Below, piece by piece: positions 39,311-54,053 of a stretch of 64,000 nucleotides of DNA (position 1 is the stretch's first letter; each line of letters begins with the position of its first letter). The DNA comes from Prosapia bicincta. Lineage: Eukaryota > Arthropoda > Insecta > Hemiptera > Cercopidae. Location: positions 178,431,886-178,495,885 of the forward strand of contig JBAIZL010000005.1 in NCBI GenBank assembly GCA_036971475.1. Direction: 5' to 3'. The translations under genes were made by a program, and so were the position numbers. Under the pieces are notes generated by a model that worked only from the letters and a program-made list of their open reading frames with translations, was not told where the DNA came from and did not search any database.

Positions 39311-42300
39311 TTTGGTAAAGCTTAAAGCTTATTTGAGATCTTTGGACTTACCGTGGACCAGTCTATAATATTAAAATAGACATGAAACCTGTGAGAGAAA
39401 TTGAAGTTAGCTATAGATGTGTATAGAGGTATAGATATCCATTGAAGTTTAGATATCCAAATGTTATAGATGCCCATGTTGCATGTTTGTATAAACGTAT
39501 AAATAGTAACAATTATAACTTAAATGAATAAAAATCCATCCGAAGATGTAGTTACCACTCCGGTCTACAAAAGGTAAATAAAATATTGAGACACGGCTTC
39601 AATATTTTTTGCTGATCCACCGCAAATGTTTCTCAAGAAATCTTCCAATTAAAAAAATTAGTGCATTCTAAATTACCAGATACTAATATGGAATAACTAT
39701 AAAAATTTCCTCATGGCCTTTTTCCATGCAATAGTCTCAGATTTAAGACATGTCCAGTACACCTCCTAACAAATTGTTTCAATAGCCTAACAATTAAAAT
39801 AGACTTCAGAATCATAATTTATGAAATTAAGAAAATGCCATACACCAGTTGCAATATAAATTTTGCTCAGCAAATTTCATACGCCTAACCACAGATGGTC
39901 TAAAGGTCAGAATAAATGGCTACAGACATGACATACCATGAATATAGATGGGCTAACAATAGGCTGCTGGTCACATCATCATGCCTTTTGATAACTGTTG
40001 TACCATAAAAATAATTAAAGCCCTCCCCCCAGATTGCAAGCCCTCACAACTGAGAAAATAGGAGTTATACCAGTGGTACACCAAGTCTAGAGAACCTCCA
40101 AACCTCAAAATCAGAACCGCAACATCAGAGAACGCCATTCCCCTTCCTTCTGAAAAACTTAATTTGGATCTAAGTTAATATTATCTATAAGTTAAATAAA
40201 ACAAAATACCTTAAACGTATATATATCTGTGCATCCATCACATTTGGAAATCTATACTTCTAAACACAACTGTAATTCACTTCAGTTTTTATCTCTGGTT
40301 GACAAAGGTCTCAGTATGTCTGAAGTATACCATTACTTTTTTGTTCATGGTTATCCACTATGAGTAATTTTATGATTACAGACTAGACTAATACCGAATT
40401 AAGTCTTGTCAGTTCCCTATCCTATCTCAAATCCCCCTCTCTCATATATAAATAAATAAATATATATACAGTAAACTCCCGATTATCCGTGGGCGGATTA
40501 ACCGGTTTGCGGATTATCCGGGGTCTGCCATTGTTTTACAAATATCCAATTTTTATTCCAATGAGATTCATGTGTTTAAATTTCCAAACTGTGTAAATCA
40601 ACCACACAGTGGTCTTTGTGTGGTTGAAATATATCATTGGTTAAGTGCTTTTATGTGTTTCTATTTCAAGACTACAGAGTGGACTCTTACCAAGGTAAGT
40701 CTGTCAGTCTCCTAGTCCAAAAAATTTAAATAATCTTTACCAACAAAAACTAACCTATATATATATATATATAAATAAAATATGGTGATATGTTTTCTTG
40801 TATTATAGTTAATAAATTAAAAATATTTTAAAAACAAGAATACTTTTAATGCATATATTATTCAAAGTTTTTCGCCGATAAAACAGTACGAGCATCTTCA
40901 GGAAAATAATTATCTAACTATAATAATAATAATAATAATAATAATAATTACACTCTCTAATAATAACAACACACTCTCATTCATACATATAAATACTACA
41001 AACATATACTAATATGTAGTTTATATAAGTATATATTTTAGGATTGTTCTGGTAAACCTCAGAACTTATTTGAGATTTTTTGGTCTAGGTGGGAGAAATC
41101 CTTTTTCCCTGATTGGCAAATCATATATTCCAAAATATCTTAAATATTGTACGTGTTTGTGTGCATCAATTTTATGAAAACAGACTGGATCATTACTGTT
41201 AGTCTCTTATTTAGTCAAAAGATGTCTTACATAAGTAAATGTTCTTACAAGCTATAAACCCATCTGTTCTTAAGTAGTAAAGAAAAGTCAGTTATATTGC
41301 AGTTCCTCCTTTTTTTTACACTTGAAAGTACTTAGAGGAAATCTATCAAAACATAATAATATAAAATTCATATTTATTACTTGAGAGTACTAGTAACTAA
41401 ACTGAATTATTTTAATAATAATATTTAAAAAAGTATGTATTTTAGGAGAAATTGAGCTAGAGTTGGAGCGAGTGCTATTAGAACGCTCTGATATGCATGA
41501 TTCCTTGGCAAAAGCAGAATCTCAGGCAGCTAATTTGGAACAGGACAAATGGCGTTTATTGGAGGAAGTTAAAAAGGTATGATTGATTGTATAAAAATTA
41601 AATGAAGAACGATAGAATCAAGTCAAATTTTTTAGATATGATTCTCAATATTTACCTCACAATATAAGTTAAGGTTTGAGATTAGGCAGCAAACATATTT
41701 AGGTCTGTGAATGAGCTAATAAACTAACTTAAGTAATTTTGATGTAACAAAAAATATAAAAATTAGATTTAGTAACAAAACTGAATAAGATTTATTAAAA
41801 ATAATGTGAAAATGTAATGAACATTTTGTTTCCATGCAAACAAAGTGGCAGCAGCTATGTATGGTGGAGGTGAGGAGAGGACATTCATGTGCAATTGAGC
41901 ACTGTGTCTCACCATGAGCCAGTCACTGGCTGTTGGCCTACTAGTGTGTAGACCTGTGTTTATCTCATTCAGGCTTTCCTTGCCAAACACAACACTCCTA
42001 TGATTTGTCAAACCTCTTATTGGCACAACATGGTTTCCTGCTACTTATGGCAATTCCTGACCAACATTCTTCCCAAACATTTTTTTATTGATTAAAATAT
42101 TTAAAAAATTCAAATAGGGAGTGATTTGTAAAATTAACTTTCTTTATAATTAAAAATAAAATTTTTATATTAAAACAGGAATTATTAAAGTTGACTTTCT
42201 ATTTAATTCTATCTTTTATAAATCCATTCTTAATCTTTACATATAAATTTGACTTGTTTTCTTGTATTATTCATGACTTATTTTATATGAATGTACATTT

Positions 42301-45300
42301 ATTTACTTCTCAGATTTAGCTTAATATGTCATGATAGTTTGTTAATTTAATGCAAATTATTTTTATTAAACCACTCTTATTACCCAAAGAGTATGTTTTT
42401 GTGAAACTCAATGTTACTTATGTAAACTTTAGCATAACCTATATGAGGTTACTATATTTTATATATCAGCTGGTCATTGCTGAGCAGCTTTATAAAGCAA
42501 GTACAAGGACCAATTGAGCACACCTTTCTGGAATCTTGTTGAAAATGAGAAATATCATTTTGGATGGAAATAAAATATATTCAAGTGGAACTTCTGGCTA
42601 TGATTTTTGAGTTTCTCATCATGCATCACGACTAATCACTCAGTTAATTTGGTAAATAAAAAACAACTGAGCAGGACAGTACGTAAGGATAGACCAAGTA
42701 GTATTTTGAACAAGTTGGTTTTACATCAAGCAATAAACACTACACTTGTAAGCTATCCTAGCTGGACAAAATGATTATATATCCATCATAACTGATCATC
42801 ATAAATTTACCACTAATTATTAAATAATCTAAATTCAGCTGATTACTTATTTTACAATTTGAGTAAATTAAAGAAACTGAGGGATACTAAAAATATTCTT
42901 ATATATTTTTAGTGAGGGAGGTAATTAAATAAAAAAAAGTGATTTATAGGGTTAAATTTCTGCCGAAAAATGGAGAAGGATTGTAGAGGAGAGAATTCAA
43001 ATTAAAGTGGATGCTGCAATGAGGATGTTATGGCTAAAAAATACTTCTGTAACCTTCACGAAGAACTAAAAAATGGAAATATCGGTTTGAAATCCCTAGA
43101 TTCATTGCAGGCCTCAGATAAAATTACTGTAGAGCCTTGATTATCCAAGTACTTGGTTAACAAAGGTAGTCAGTAGAAATTTGCAATAAGTGTAGTATCT
43201 TTTCATTTAGTATTTTTATATGTATTAATTTCTTCATTTGATGCCTTTTTTCATATTTTTGACCACGGTTTCATTCATTTCACTAATTTACCATATATGT
43301 CCCTCTCGATTTTCATAGAGTCTGTGCTTTCCAATGTACTGGAAAGTTCAAAATTACCTGACAGATTATCAAACCTTTCATATAAATACACATGTTTAAA
43401 GTCTCTTCATGAGGTTCTCTAAATAGAAAGTAAAAAATGTATTAATTGTCTTAATGAAAATTCATCTAGATTTTTTTTACAATTGCTATTTTCCATTGCA
43501 GTTAACTAAGCCATGTTAACTTTGTTGATACATAAGGTACAAGTGCTGACAAAACTATTGATTTATTATTTTTTTGTTGAGTTTTGTAAATAAATATATG
43601 GTTATTTTGATGATAGTGTCTGTTCCTATTGATTTGTTTGTTCGTGTGATTTATTTGTTTTTACTGCTTGATGGAGATACCAGGGTGATGAAAAAAGTAA
43701 CCTCTGTTTTGAAATTAAAAGTAAATGAGTGAATATACAAATGTTTCATTATATTCATCTTATAACTACAATTTTTCTCTATTTTTCTAGTTGCCAAACA
43801 TATTCAAATACTTGTAATAACTTGAAATACCCTCTGAGTAAAAATCTGCCGCCTGTAAATGAAGCCAACCTGTCAAGGCATTTTGAATGTCACTGGCGAA
43901 CCACTGAGATGCAAGTCACCGCTTCATATGTGGGAAGAAGTTAAATTTACTAGGAACCACGTCCGGGCTGTATAGGGGATGATTAAAAAAGTTCCATACG
44001 AATTTAAACAAAGTTCATTTGTTCTTTCAGCTGTGTGAGTGCTAGTGTTGTCTTCGACAAACCATATTCCATAAAATCAACAAGTAAGAGTCCCTTAGCA
44101 TCCCAAAAAACTGTAGCCATGACTTTTCTCATGGACAAAGTTTCAGAGGCTTTCTTTGGCTTGTTTGGATAATAGGTATGTCCTTATTGCATTAACTGCT
44201 GTTACTCAGTATTCACATAGGACATCCAAGTCTCATCATCAGTAACAATCCTGTTCAAAAATTCTTCTCCTTCAAAGTCATGCCGAAAAATAAAGACTTT
44301 GGCATAAATCATTCTTTTTGTTTTGTTGTTGTCAGTCAGCAGTTTAGGTACCCACTAAGCACAAAACTTGTGGTAGCATAGTTTTTCTGACACTGTCACA
44401 TGTAAAAGACTTCAAAAAATGTCAGGAAAATAATTGGAAAGTTCGGAGATTGTAAAGCGTGCTCTTACAGACTTTTTGATTCACTTTTTTCAGTCTGTCA
44501 TTCAGAAGACCTAATGTTCTTTTCTTCTTTGCGATTTTTGTTCTTCCATTTTTTTTTAAAAATCACACCCATTGATTGTCTACACCTTTACTCATTTCCA
44601 CGGGACTCGAATGTAAAGAAAAAAAATTTCTTCCTGAGGAAATTATTTGACTAATATTACTAACAAATACTTGAGTAACAAATGTCATCATCAATTGTCC
44701 GCCTACGAATTATCAGCACGACTGTATTAGATATTTAATTATTGTTTTTTTATTTAGTTGCTACACTCTTTATCTTGAATGCTGCAGTAATTGTTTAAAT
44801 TTGAAAATCTGAAATAGCTTTTACATTTAAATATAAGAATTAATGCGTTTTCTCTACTAATCATTATCAATCATCCTTTAAATTTCCTTAGTTAAGACAG
44901 ACAGATCTTTGTTATGTTTACTACAAAGTATTGACGGTGTTAACATCTTCAAATATTTACAGTTAGAACAAGAAAAAGCTGCTCTACAGAATCAAGTTGC
45001 TGACCAAAGTAATGACTTAGGCTCCCTACGAAAAGAACTTCTTCAAGCAGAACAGGCCAGGCTAGACCTGGATTCAGAAAAAGTCTCACTCCACGAAAAA
45101 GTCAAGTTCCTGGAGGTAGAGAAAGAGAAAGTAAGAACATTTTTTGAAGTATATTTTTTTGGAGTACACCTCATATGCATGTATATACTTACGTCAAAAT
45201 AATCTGTTGTAGGTTGAATTAGAATTAGGGCAGGTGAGTCGGGAGCGTAGTGATTTGAGCAATCAACTGTCATTACTAGCACGTAAGAAAGAAGGCTTGA

Positions 45301-48300
45301 ATGAAGAGTTAGTTAGAATACGTCAAAGACTGGAACAGGCTAATGAAACCAACTCTCGTATCAATCGCAACTTAGAAGATCTTGTTAAAGATTGTGAAGA
45401 GAAACAGGTATTTTAATGTTTGACTATAATTTTATATTTAAATTTTAAAAAAATATTAATTATTAAAAGATTTTTAGGGCCATAAAAAGACATTTTTGAA
45501 TACTGTGATTGAGTGATTGGTGTATTAAAACTAGTGTTACTTATTTCACAAAAATTGTTATGAGACTAAAATATGATCATTTTGATGTTTTTTATTATGA
45601 TTAAAATTTAAGATCATTAAGTAATTCTTATGAAAACTAAACTTGTATAGTGCCAATTATGACACTTTAGAAGTAAAAATAATTTAATTTTATTTGGGTA
45701 GAGAAAAATACATTAGTTTGTACCATAATTGGGTATTTACAGTAAACAATGTTGATATTTTGATTTAATAGTGCATCTTGTTCTTTTCCAATTTTAGTGT
45801 AGTTACTAAAAAAATATTTATCCAAGATGAGTATCATTTATTTAAAAAAAAACCCCAATGTTCCCAGAATTGAAAAATTAGTAAAAAGTAATTGAAGTGT
45901 CATTATTAATGTTTGGAACATCAATAAAGGATGTATATTAAAAGGGGGTAAAAGTCATTTAAAGAAAGCCTGCCCATTCATAAGTTCAGTTTTGCAAAAG
46001 TTCATTTAATTTTTTATAATAAAAGTTCAAAATGTGACAGTCAATAAAAAAAATCAAGGTAAGGCTGTATGGTAAAACTTTTCTTTATGGGCATATCCGT
46101 GAAACAGACAGGATCTTATGGACAAATTTTCAACTCCCAATCCCAGTTGAAAGGGTCTGTTTATCTGGGATATTTCCCAATCCAGTTTATTAAAGGTTTC
46201 TTCAATAAATATTTATCAACATTGGTCACTCCTAAATACGGACACTGCATTTGCTATTTCCAATTATAAAACTAGAATAAATTTGATTGTTGTGTATGTA
46301 TATTTGATGTTGAGAATAAAAAAATTGCACTTTCTGTAAACAGCAAGTGTTATTCCATCAGTTTCACTCTTCCTTGTGTTGTAGAAAAACTGTCTCTTGT
46401 TTACACATTTCAATATGATTACAACTGATGACACAGAATTCCAAAATTTTTGCTGAGTTTCTGTATTTTGTTTTAAATCTACATTACATAACAACTAATG
46501 AGGATGATGATTCAGTGATGGTGAGATGAGAACCATTTACAAATCTATGGCTATCTAAATCAATTTTAGTGGTGCTATTAAAAAAATCAATGAAGTGAAA
46601 ACTTTTTCTCTTCAAATAAAGATAAGGTAGATTTCACTTTTACACTTGCAAAAAGAAGCTTCCAACAATAAAAGAACTAAGCAAAGTCAAAGTACACACC
46701 ATTTAAAAAACATATTTGTTAACTTCTTACTTGTGGGTAGTTGACAGACTAGCGCCAACAGATGCCCTTCCTTGTGCAGGTCATATTCTTGTTTTGGCAG
46801 TGTTGTTGCTGTGTGTTTGTGTAGCTATTCTGTGTATCAGTTTGTTGGGCAATACTTGTAACATAGTTTTGTCTATGGTCATTGTGATTTATTTGTGTGT
46901 GGTAATAAAAATTGTTTATGAGAACGCTTTAGGCAATACCTATAATTTAGGTAATCAAAAGTCAACATGTTAAAACTCAAAAGTTACATAACTAGTTAAA
47001 TTGGAAAATTTTATTTGTAAATTTTCCATTTGTCTTACTTTACAACAAATGTTTTCTCAGGCAATTTAAAACCCCATTTTATCACTATTGAATTCAACCT
47101 CATTGAATAATGGACACCTGCAAACAATGGACATTTGTTGAGTATAGGCGATATATGCTGTTTCGAGAGTTTACTATATTTCTTAGTTAATACAGCTGTT
47201 TATTCCAAGTATAACAGGAAAGTACCTAAATAAAAATTAAGTTTTCAGGGTTTTTTTCATATTAAAATGGTTTGAACTTGAAAAAAAGCTTGCTTTAAAC
47301 AGCAGCAATTGATTATCAAACATTAAAAGTATACCACATATTTCAGTAGAAAAGTAACAAATCAAAATTTTAGATGCTAATTATTATTAATGTTAAATTT
47401 TAACCACACGAAACTGATCAACACTAATGTTTATAAACTTTTGTTTTTAATCATTAAACAATTTATTTAAATTAACTTGTTCGCTACTGAGTGGCGCATT
47501 TATGCACCGTCTGGTTTCTCTCAACAGAGTGGCGGTAAGAATTTGATCTTTCTACTCAGACCGCATTAAGGGTCTGACCTTCATAACAGACCAAAAGTGG
47601 ATGTTGTTGTAATAAGTTATTACACTATATAAAAACCCTAGAAGTATGATTTTTGAATGTATATATTTCTTTTTCCTGTTTTTAGTGTTTTTTGGGATGG
47701 CGCATAGATGAGCCGGTCGATCTATAGCAGGAAAATCCTATCGCAGACCGACATAAGAGCCACTACAAAGGCTTATATCAACAAACACCCAACTAACTCA
47801 TCTTGGCTAGTCATGCATGCAGATTGCTTGTATGGCCTTATATATCCTTAAAATACAGTCGATATAAATATTATTGTAACTGAGACAAAATGTGTTTATA
47901 TTTGAGTTCCATACAGAATATTTAAAAACCCACCCATCACTTATGATATATTTAGATCTTTGTGGTAAATGTCATTTAGAGTAAACCTAGTAAAACTTGA
48001 TCATTCAAAATAAAAACTGCCTCAGTGGCGTGAAGGTATAAACAAGGGTGTCAACTGTATTTTGACATCATTAACCTTGATAACTGAGAGACCAAATGTC
48101 CCGCATTAACGTCAGACATGTCTTTACACAGATACGAATATATCAAGCTGTTAAAATAAACCAATGATTTGTCAGAGGAATAAAAGTAACACGCAAATAA
48201 TATCCCAAATATGAGCCATCAGTTCATTTCAGGTACCCCGAGCAGCACATATGTGGGATGGTGGTCCAGGAAGAGAGTCCGTATGGTGCATATGTGAGTC

Positions 48301-51300
48301 ATCTGGTCTATATCAATAGTTATTTTGTTAACATTATGGTAGCAAACATGTTAAAACCAAGTGTTGTCACATGCTCTTAGAATATTATTTGTATGCATTG
48401 AGAAGACTAATAGGCTGTGTTCAACTGGTATATCTGTTTAACTATTTAATTTGGAAATCTCAATACTGAACTAAGTAGGAAGCAACTTTGAAAACTTTTT
48501 GAGTATTCATGCATCTTTAGTTTTACCTTGTATAATTACTCCATTAAGAGTCTGAACAATTTTATAGCCCACGAAGGATAAACCTACTTTTCCTGTAATA
48601 GTAACCCTTAACTGAGCACAGTTTACCATGAAATATTCATGTTCTTTAAGTAATTGTTTTATATAAAACAAGAATATTAATGGGACGAGGAGTTTAACTA
48701 TATATTCAATACAATAATTAGTTTGTGTTAGGGTAGTAATACTTTTATTTGCTAAAATTAGGTCTCAGTTAAAATAAGAAATGTAGGGAAATATTTTATT
48801 ATAACTATAATCATAATGATGATTCTGTTTGTATAATGATGTAAAAAGATTTTTGATGTTTTCTATTCAAGATAATGTTGGAAACTAATGAAAAAGAACT
48901 GCAACGGCTTCAAGAACAGCTAGCTTCTCTTAGAAGTGAGAAGGAAGCATTGGAAGGGGTTTTGTTTGACACACAGACAAATTTGGAATCAACTGAGACC
49001 AAGCGTAATCATTTGGAGAAAGAACAACAGGAGCTTCTAATCAAACAGGTGAAGCAGGCATATATTATTTCAAAAATTTAGATGTAATTTGTGTTTTTAT
49101 TGGTATTACTTAGCAAAAACCTCTTGTTGTGAGTCATGGACAAGATTGAAAAATGCCAAAAAAATAATGGTTTGTTAAGTAACGGTTTGTTTTGGCAAGT
49201 GATACCAATAAAAACATTTTTTTTTAAAAAGAAGATGTACAACTCAAAATCTGCAAATTATTTTATACTGTCTCGAACTTTTTTTATAAAACCAAACAAA
49301 GGGTTTGTAAAAGTCGCAGTATGCTCATGGTGTTCATTTGTGATAAATGTATTTACAATTAGGAGTCATGCTTGGATGTGTAAATATTGTACTTACTGTG
49401 TATACTGCAGCTATGTGTGAATTATGCATTGAATTTTTGTACTTCAGATCATATATAAAAAGAAAACAATTTCTTTTGTAAAATTAGGGATTTAGAAAAA
49501 AACAAGTATAGTAAGAGCCATTATCTCGTTGTTTTAGCAGACACTTTTACAAAATAATGTATCAGACCTCTCATGCCATAGTGAAACCGGGGTGGGTGAG
49601 ACATCAACCACCTTAAGTGAGTGAGAAATCAGTGTGTATCAGTTTAATTCCTATCACTGAATCATAGAGCTTGGGTAGCAGATAGCGCATCCCCACACCA
49701 ACTCCCATGATGACCGTACACCCCCCCTAATATCACATATACTCTCCCTCTCTCAATTGGATTTTCCCTACACCATATTACAACATCCACAATACTGCAA
49801 GGGATAAATATTAATATTGTAACTTTTTTTTATATATTACCGCCAAACTAGTATTTTACTGCCAAATAGTTCCAAGAGCAAACGGTTCTAATTGTCGCCG
49901 CGAGAGACGGACTGTTGACCGATAATAAAACAGTTGACTGGATAAGGTTTGATATTTCCGGTATAGTTTTAATAGGAAATAAAACAGGTAATAGGAAATA
50001 TCTGAGAGAGACCCGGACAAGCGAGTCGAAAGAGATTTTCCTGACAACTGACGAACTGCATCTGGCCGAATGCTAGTTTCCCAAGAAAACCGGTAATAGG
50101 TAACTCATAAGTCCTAGTATTGACTCACAACAGGTAAACGACTCATTTAATATTCTTTTTATATTTGTCGATAATTCTTATTTTTATGTAAACACTCTGT
50201 CCACGGCCCGTAGAAGATTTGATGTCCGTTAATTGTACTCAATGGTATTTTAGAATTAATATCAATGACTTCCCATTTTATTAAAATCCTCCAACGGCAG
50301 TAGAGTGTCAGAATGGTAGCAGAGCTTGGTTTGTAAAATAATTTATAAATTTGTTTCATAAAAGAGAAAATAAAAAATGTAATCAACGAATAATGAAAGA
50401 CATATTTTTTTGTAGCTGTATTTTTATAATTATAATTTCGGAAAATTTTGGGTTAGCTGTAACGATAATCGGATTCGTAGTTTTATTTTTTAAAAATAAA
50501 ATATATGTATTAAATGTACAAACGGTTGCTAAAAATATGTAAAGCATTGGAGGAATAGATTTTTTCATTGTTAAAATTGTTGTTCTGGCATTTATTTATA
50601 TCATTACTGGGTTAATTTGTTTATATATTTATATATTGGGTACAGTAATGGAGACGTTATTAAGAAATGAGAATCACCTAAAATTTGATAGTGATAGTAT
50701 CCAACCCCGGTTTAGGTAAGGTTTAATGATATAAAGTATAACATAATCTTGTTTACCCTCTCACCATATAAATAATTTGTATTAATACGGTATCTCAATG
50801 CAGATTTTAAATAATTTCGTACCATACGAATTTTTGTATACGTATTTATATTGTATATGTTTCTTGGGATAAAAGAATAAATTAGCAAATGAGGATTATC
50901 TAAGCTCTCACTCCCCTATCCATAAGGAAACCCAAATAGAGAGCTTAGTACCTGCTAAAAAACTCCTATCTCAAGGCAGCTTCCTCCCTCTCCTTCCATT
51001 CCCTTTCCCCCTGTAATTATTCCCAATTTTAGAATGAACGCATCGGACACATCGTCATTCTGAAGCAGTTCCGGTTTCCCTTAGACCATGTAAGGAATTA
51101 TATGGCAGTTTGTATTTGTAGTTGTCCCCTATGGTATTTGTGGATATTGTCCATATAGTTATGGTATAGGGATAATGCAGTTGAGAGAGAGAGAGAGAGT
51201 AATCAAGGAAATTTAAAGGGATATACGGTTAACATGGGAGTTGGCGTGGGTACACGATGAGACCGGCCTCCCATCAGATTTCTGCTGCCCAAACTCTATT

Positions 51301-53992
51301 TTACTGTCTCTGGATCTAAATTTATACATCTTTACTTCAGACACACACAGGAGGTTTCACATTCCCCCCCCCCCCCCGTTTCCGTTTTGTGGGGGAGGTC
51401 TGTAACGCTTTTTTTATATATTACCGCCAAATAGTCTTGAGAGCAAACGGTTCTAATTGTCGCCGCGAGAACCGACTGTTGACCGATAATAAAACAGCTG
51501 ACTGGGTAAAGTTCGATATTTTCGGTATAGTTTTAATAGGAAATAGGACGAGTCGTTGAGAGAGACCTGGACTAGCGAGTTGAAAGAGATCTTCGTGGCA
51601 ACTGATGGACTGCATCCGGCCGAATGCTAGCTTACCTAGGAAACCAGTAAGAGGTATTGCATAAGTCCTAGTGATGACTCACAGCAGGTAAACGACTCAA
51701 TTAATATTTTTTTAATATTTGTCGATAATTCGCACGTTTGTTTGAACAGTTCTGAGAAATGTTACAGACCCTCCACGGCCTGTGGAGGATTTGATGTCCA
51801 TTAATTGTACTCAACAGTATTTTAGAGTTAATATTAATGACTTCCTGTTTTATTAAATGCTCCGACTGCAGTAGTGTGTCAATATACACAGAAACATAAC
51901 ATCCACACATATGTATATAAAAATGAATACACCACAAGGTATCTGATGGTATCACAATAGTATTACTGATGGTTGATGATGACACTGAAGTCACTGAAAC
52001 GTGTAAGAAAATAGTATTCATAATTGTGAGTTCGTATACAGTTATTTATTAATCCCCTTAACTCACAGTTAATGATTAAACCAGTCTTGCATGAAATTCT
52101 GCATCATAGGTTCATTGTTGAGTATCAAGAAGAGGGAGTTCAACTCTACTCAGCAGTTCTTTTTTAGATTAACCCTTGACATTAGATATTAAAAATTATA
52201 GTGTTTTTTTCTCATTACCACTAATTCCGGGTGTTTACCGAGAACCGGTTTTGTATTGCATAGTACATTCAAATAGTGGAGCAATGAGAGTTGGGAAAGT
52301 CTTACAGTTTGTTATCACTATACTAGAGTGTAGTGGAAAGTTTCATTTAGGCTCAAGATGTAGGACCTAGAGCACCATGCTTTTGTTGTGAGGCAGTGAG
52401 TACATGACCCAAACCTTACGAGACTTTTGTCGGTACTTCCATGTTCCACCATGTGGGCCGATTTCAGATCGTGGCACAATTTTGAGGTAGACACAATGTG
52501 AACACAATAGAATCATTGATGAAAAAAACTTCCAGGGCCAGCAAAAACTGTTCATACGCTTTAGAATGTTAAGCATAGCTATGTTGGAGAGCCCCAATTG
52601 TTAGCTAAGGAAGTGAGCCTCAAACCTCAGCATTTCTGCCTCTAGAGTAAGAAACGTTTTGATTAAGAACCTCAAATTCTATCCATATAACCTTGCAGTA
52701 TATCAACAACTGAACCCTGGTGATTACAGATGTTTAAAATTTTGTCAGCGAATAATGGCAATCTTTGACAAAAACGAAATTGCTGTTTTACTCAAGAGCG
52801 GCGAGGGAAATTATCATCTGTATGGTTTTGTAAACAAGCAGAACTTTATATTTTGCAAGAGATGGCATTAAACAGTGCTTGAGTGATGGTGTGGTGTGTG
52901 GTAGATGAAGTGGGTATCATCAGGCCAATTTTTTTTGAGAATGAGAACACTCAAGCAGTTACTGTTACCACAGATCGCTACTTGGAAATGTTGAATAATT
53001 TTTTCTTGCCTGTACTCCACCCTCTGCATAACAATCCGAAACATGGTTCCGGCAAGATGTTTCTTCTTGAATTTTGATGGAACTTGTCTGACAAGTTTTC
53101 CCTGGAAAAGTAATCTCTCATTTTGGAGATGTTCCTTGGCCACCCTTATTCCCCCAATCTGATGATCCTGGGCTACTTTCTTTGAGCTCTTTTGAAATCA
53201 TATATTTATATTAAAAAACCACTCACATTACCAGAGTTGAAGTAAACCATGAGAAGAAAGATCCAAGGCATCCTATGAGATATGTTACAAGATTTAATGC
53301 GTAACTTCAGGGAACATCTGTAAACATTTGTTTAAAAGGAAAGGTACTATCTACAAGATGTTATTTTCCAACTTAATTTTTTGTAACATTTTTTTAAAAG
53401 TCTGAGTTAGTAAAAGACATTGTTTAAACAAATAAATTTCTAGTTCAAAATTTAAAAATTTGTGGTTTTTTAAAAACTATGTAATTTCAGGTAAACTACC
53501 TGTGTAAGGTAATTTGTTTTCAATATTATAACCTTAAAATAGTCTAAAATAAATAACTTACATCACTTTTTTACAGGAGACATTAAAAGGTCAAATTTGC
53601 CGTTTAAACAAGGATCTAGAAAACTGTGAAAAAAGATCTATGGAAATGAAAGCCACCCTTACTCAACAAGCAGCTGTAATGGAAGCTGAATACCAACAAA
53701 CTATTAGTAATTTAACAAAAAATAATGAAGACAATATCTGTAAACTCACAGAAGAAAAGGTTGGCTATTTATCATGCATGTTACACCTCTTCAATATTTT
53801 ATAGAATATCATTTCCATTCATTTTTCCATCACAATCTTGCATTTTTCCCCTGTAATTTGTAAATAATTTCAGTTTGATAAAAATCATTATCTAATAATG
53901 AAGAAATGATGAGAGTAAGCCTAACTAATTCATCAAAAGTCGTAAAAGTTTTAACAAGATTAACCCGCTATAGATAGTATTAATAAAGCATA

Positions 53993-54053
<61 letters not shown>

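Larger units (their letters stand above)
38661..41445 (+). other. Intron 9
   Basis: 2.8-kb intron holding a (TA)n run, a diverged PLE-D unit, a Tigger-like end, a PLE-D terminal piece and a PLE-E piece, each listed. 38661-39235 holds nothing I recognise. Confidence 0.75.
41577..44962 (+). other. Intron 10
   Basis: 3.4-kb intron. 41577-43120 has no element I recognise (a minus-strand frame at 41769-42026 has no motif). 43127-44730 holds a Tigger-like pair of ends enclosing a decayed mariner. Confidence 0.7.
49818..51881 (+). mobile_element. LTR-3: 2.06-kb non-coding LTR element
   Basis: Direct repeats 49818-50310 (493 bp) and 51401-51881 (481 bp), both TGTAAC...GTCA, flanked by ATAT (49814-49817, 51882-51885). 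The internal region is only 1.09 kb. PBS TGGTAGCAGAGC at 50314 is nearly complementary to the 3' end of initiator tRNA-Met. PPT GTGGGGGAGG lies just before the right LTR. No gag or pol can be read, so it is a TRIM/LARD-like non-autonomous element. LTRs are clearly diverged, so it is old. Confidence 0.85.
49049..53576 (+). other. Intron 13
   Basis: 4.5-kb intron holding the 2-kb LTR element (49818-51881) and a DUF4817-type transposase pseudogene (52378-53340). 49049-49650 holds nothing I recognise. Confidence 0.75.

Noticed and set aside
41769..42026. 85-codon minus-strand frame
   Set aside because: No family recognised; could be a relic of an unidentified repeat, but not supportable as a gene.
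46716..46973. 85-codon hydrophobic frame, membrane-like
   Set aside because: Cys/Val/Leu-rich, no family resemblance, no supporting gene structure; likely chance or part of an unrecognised repeat.
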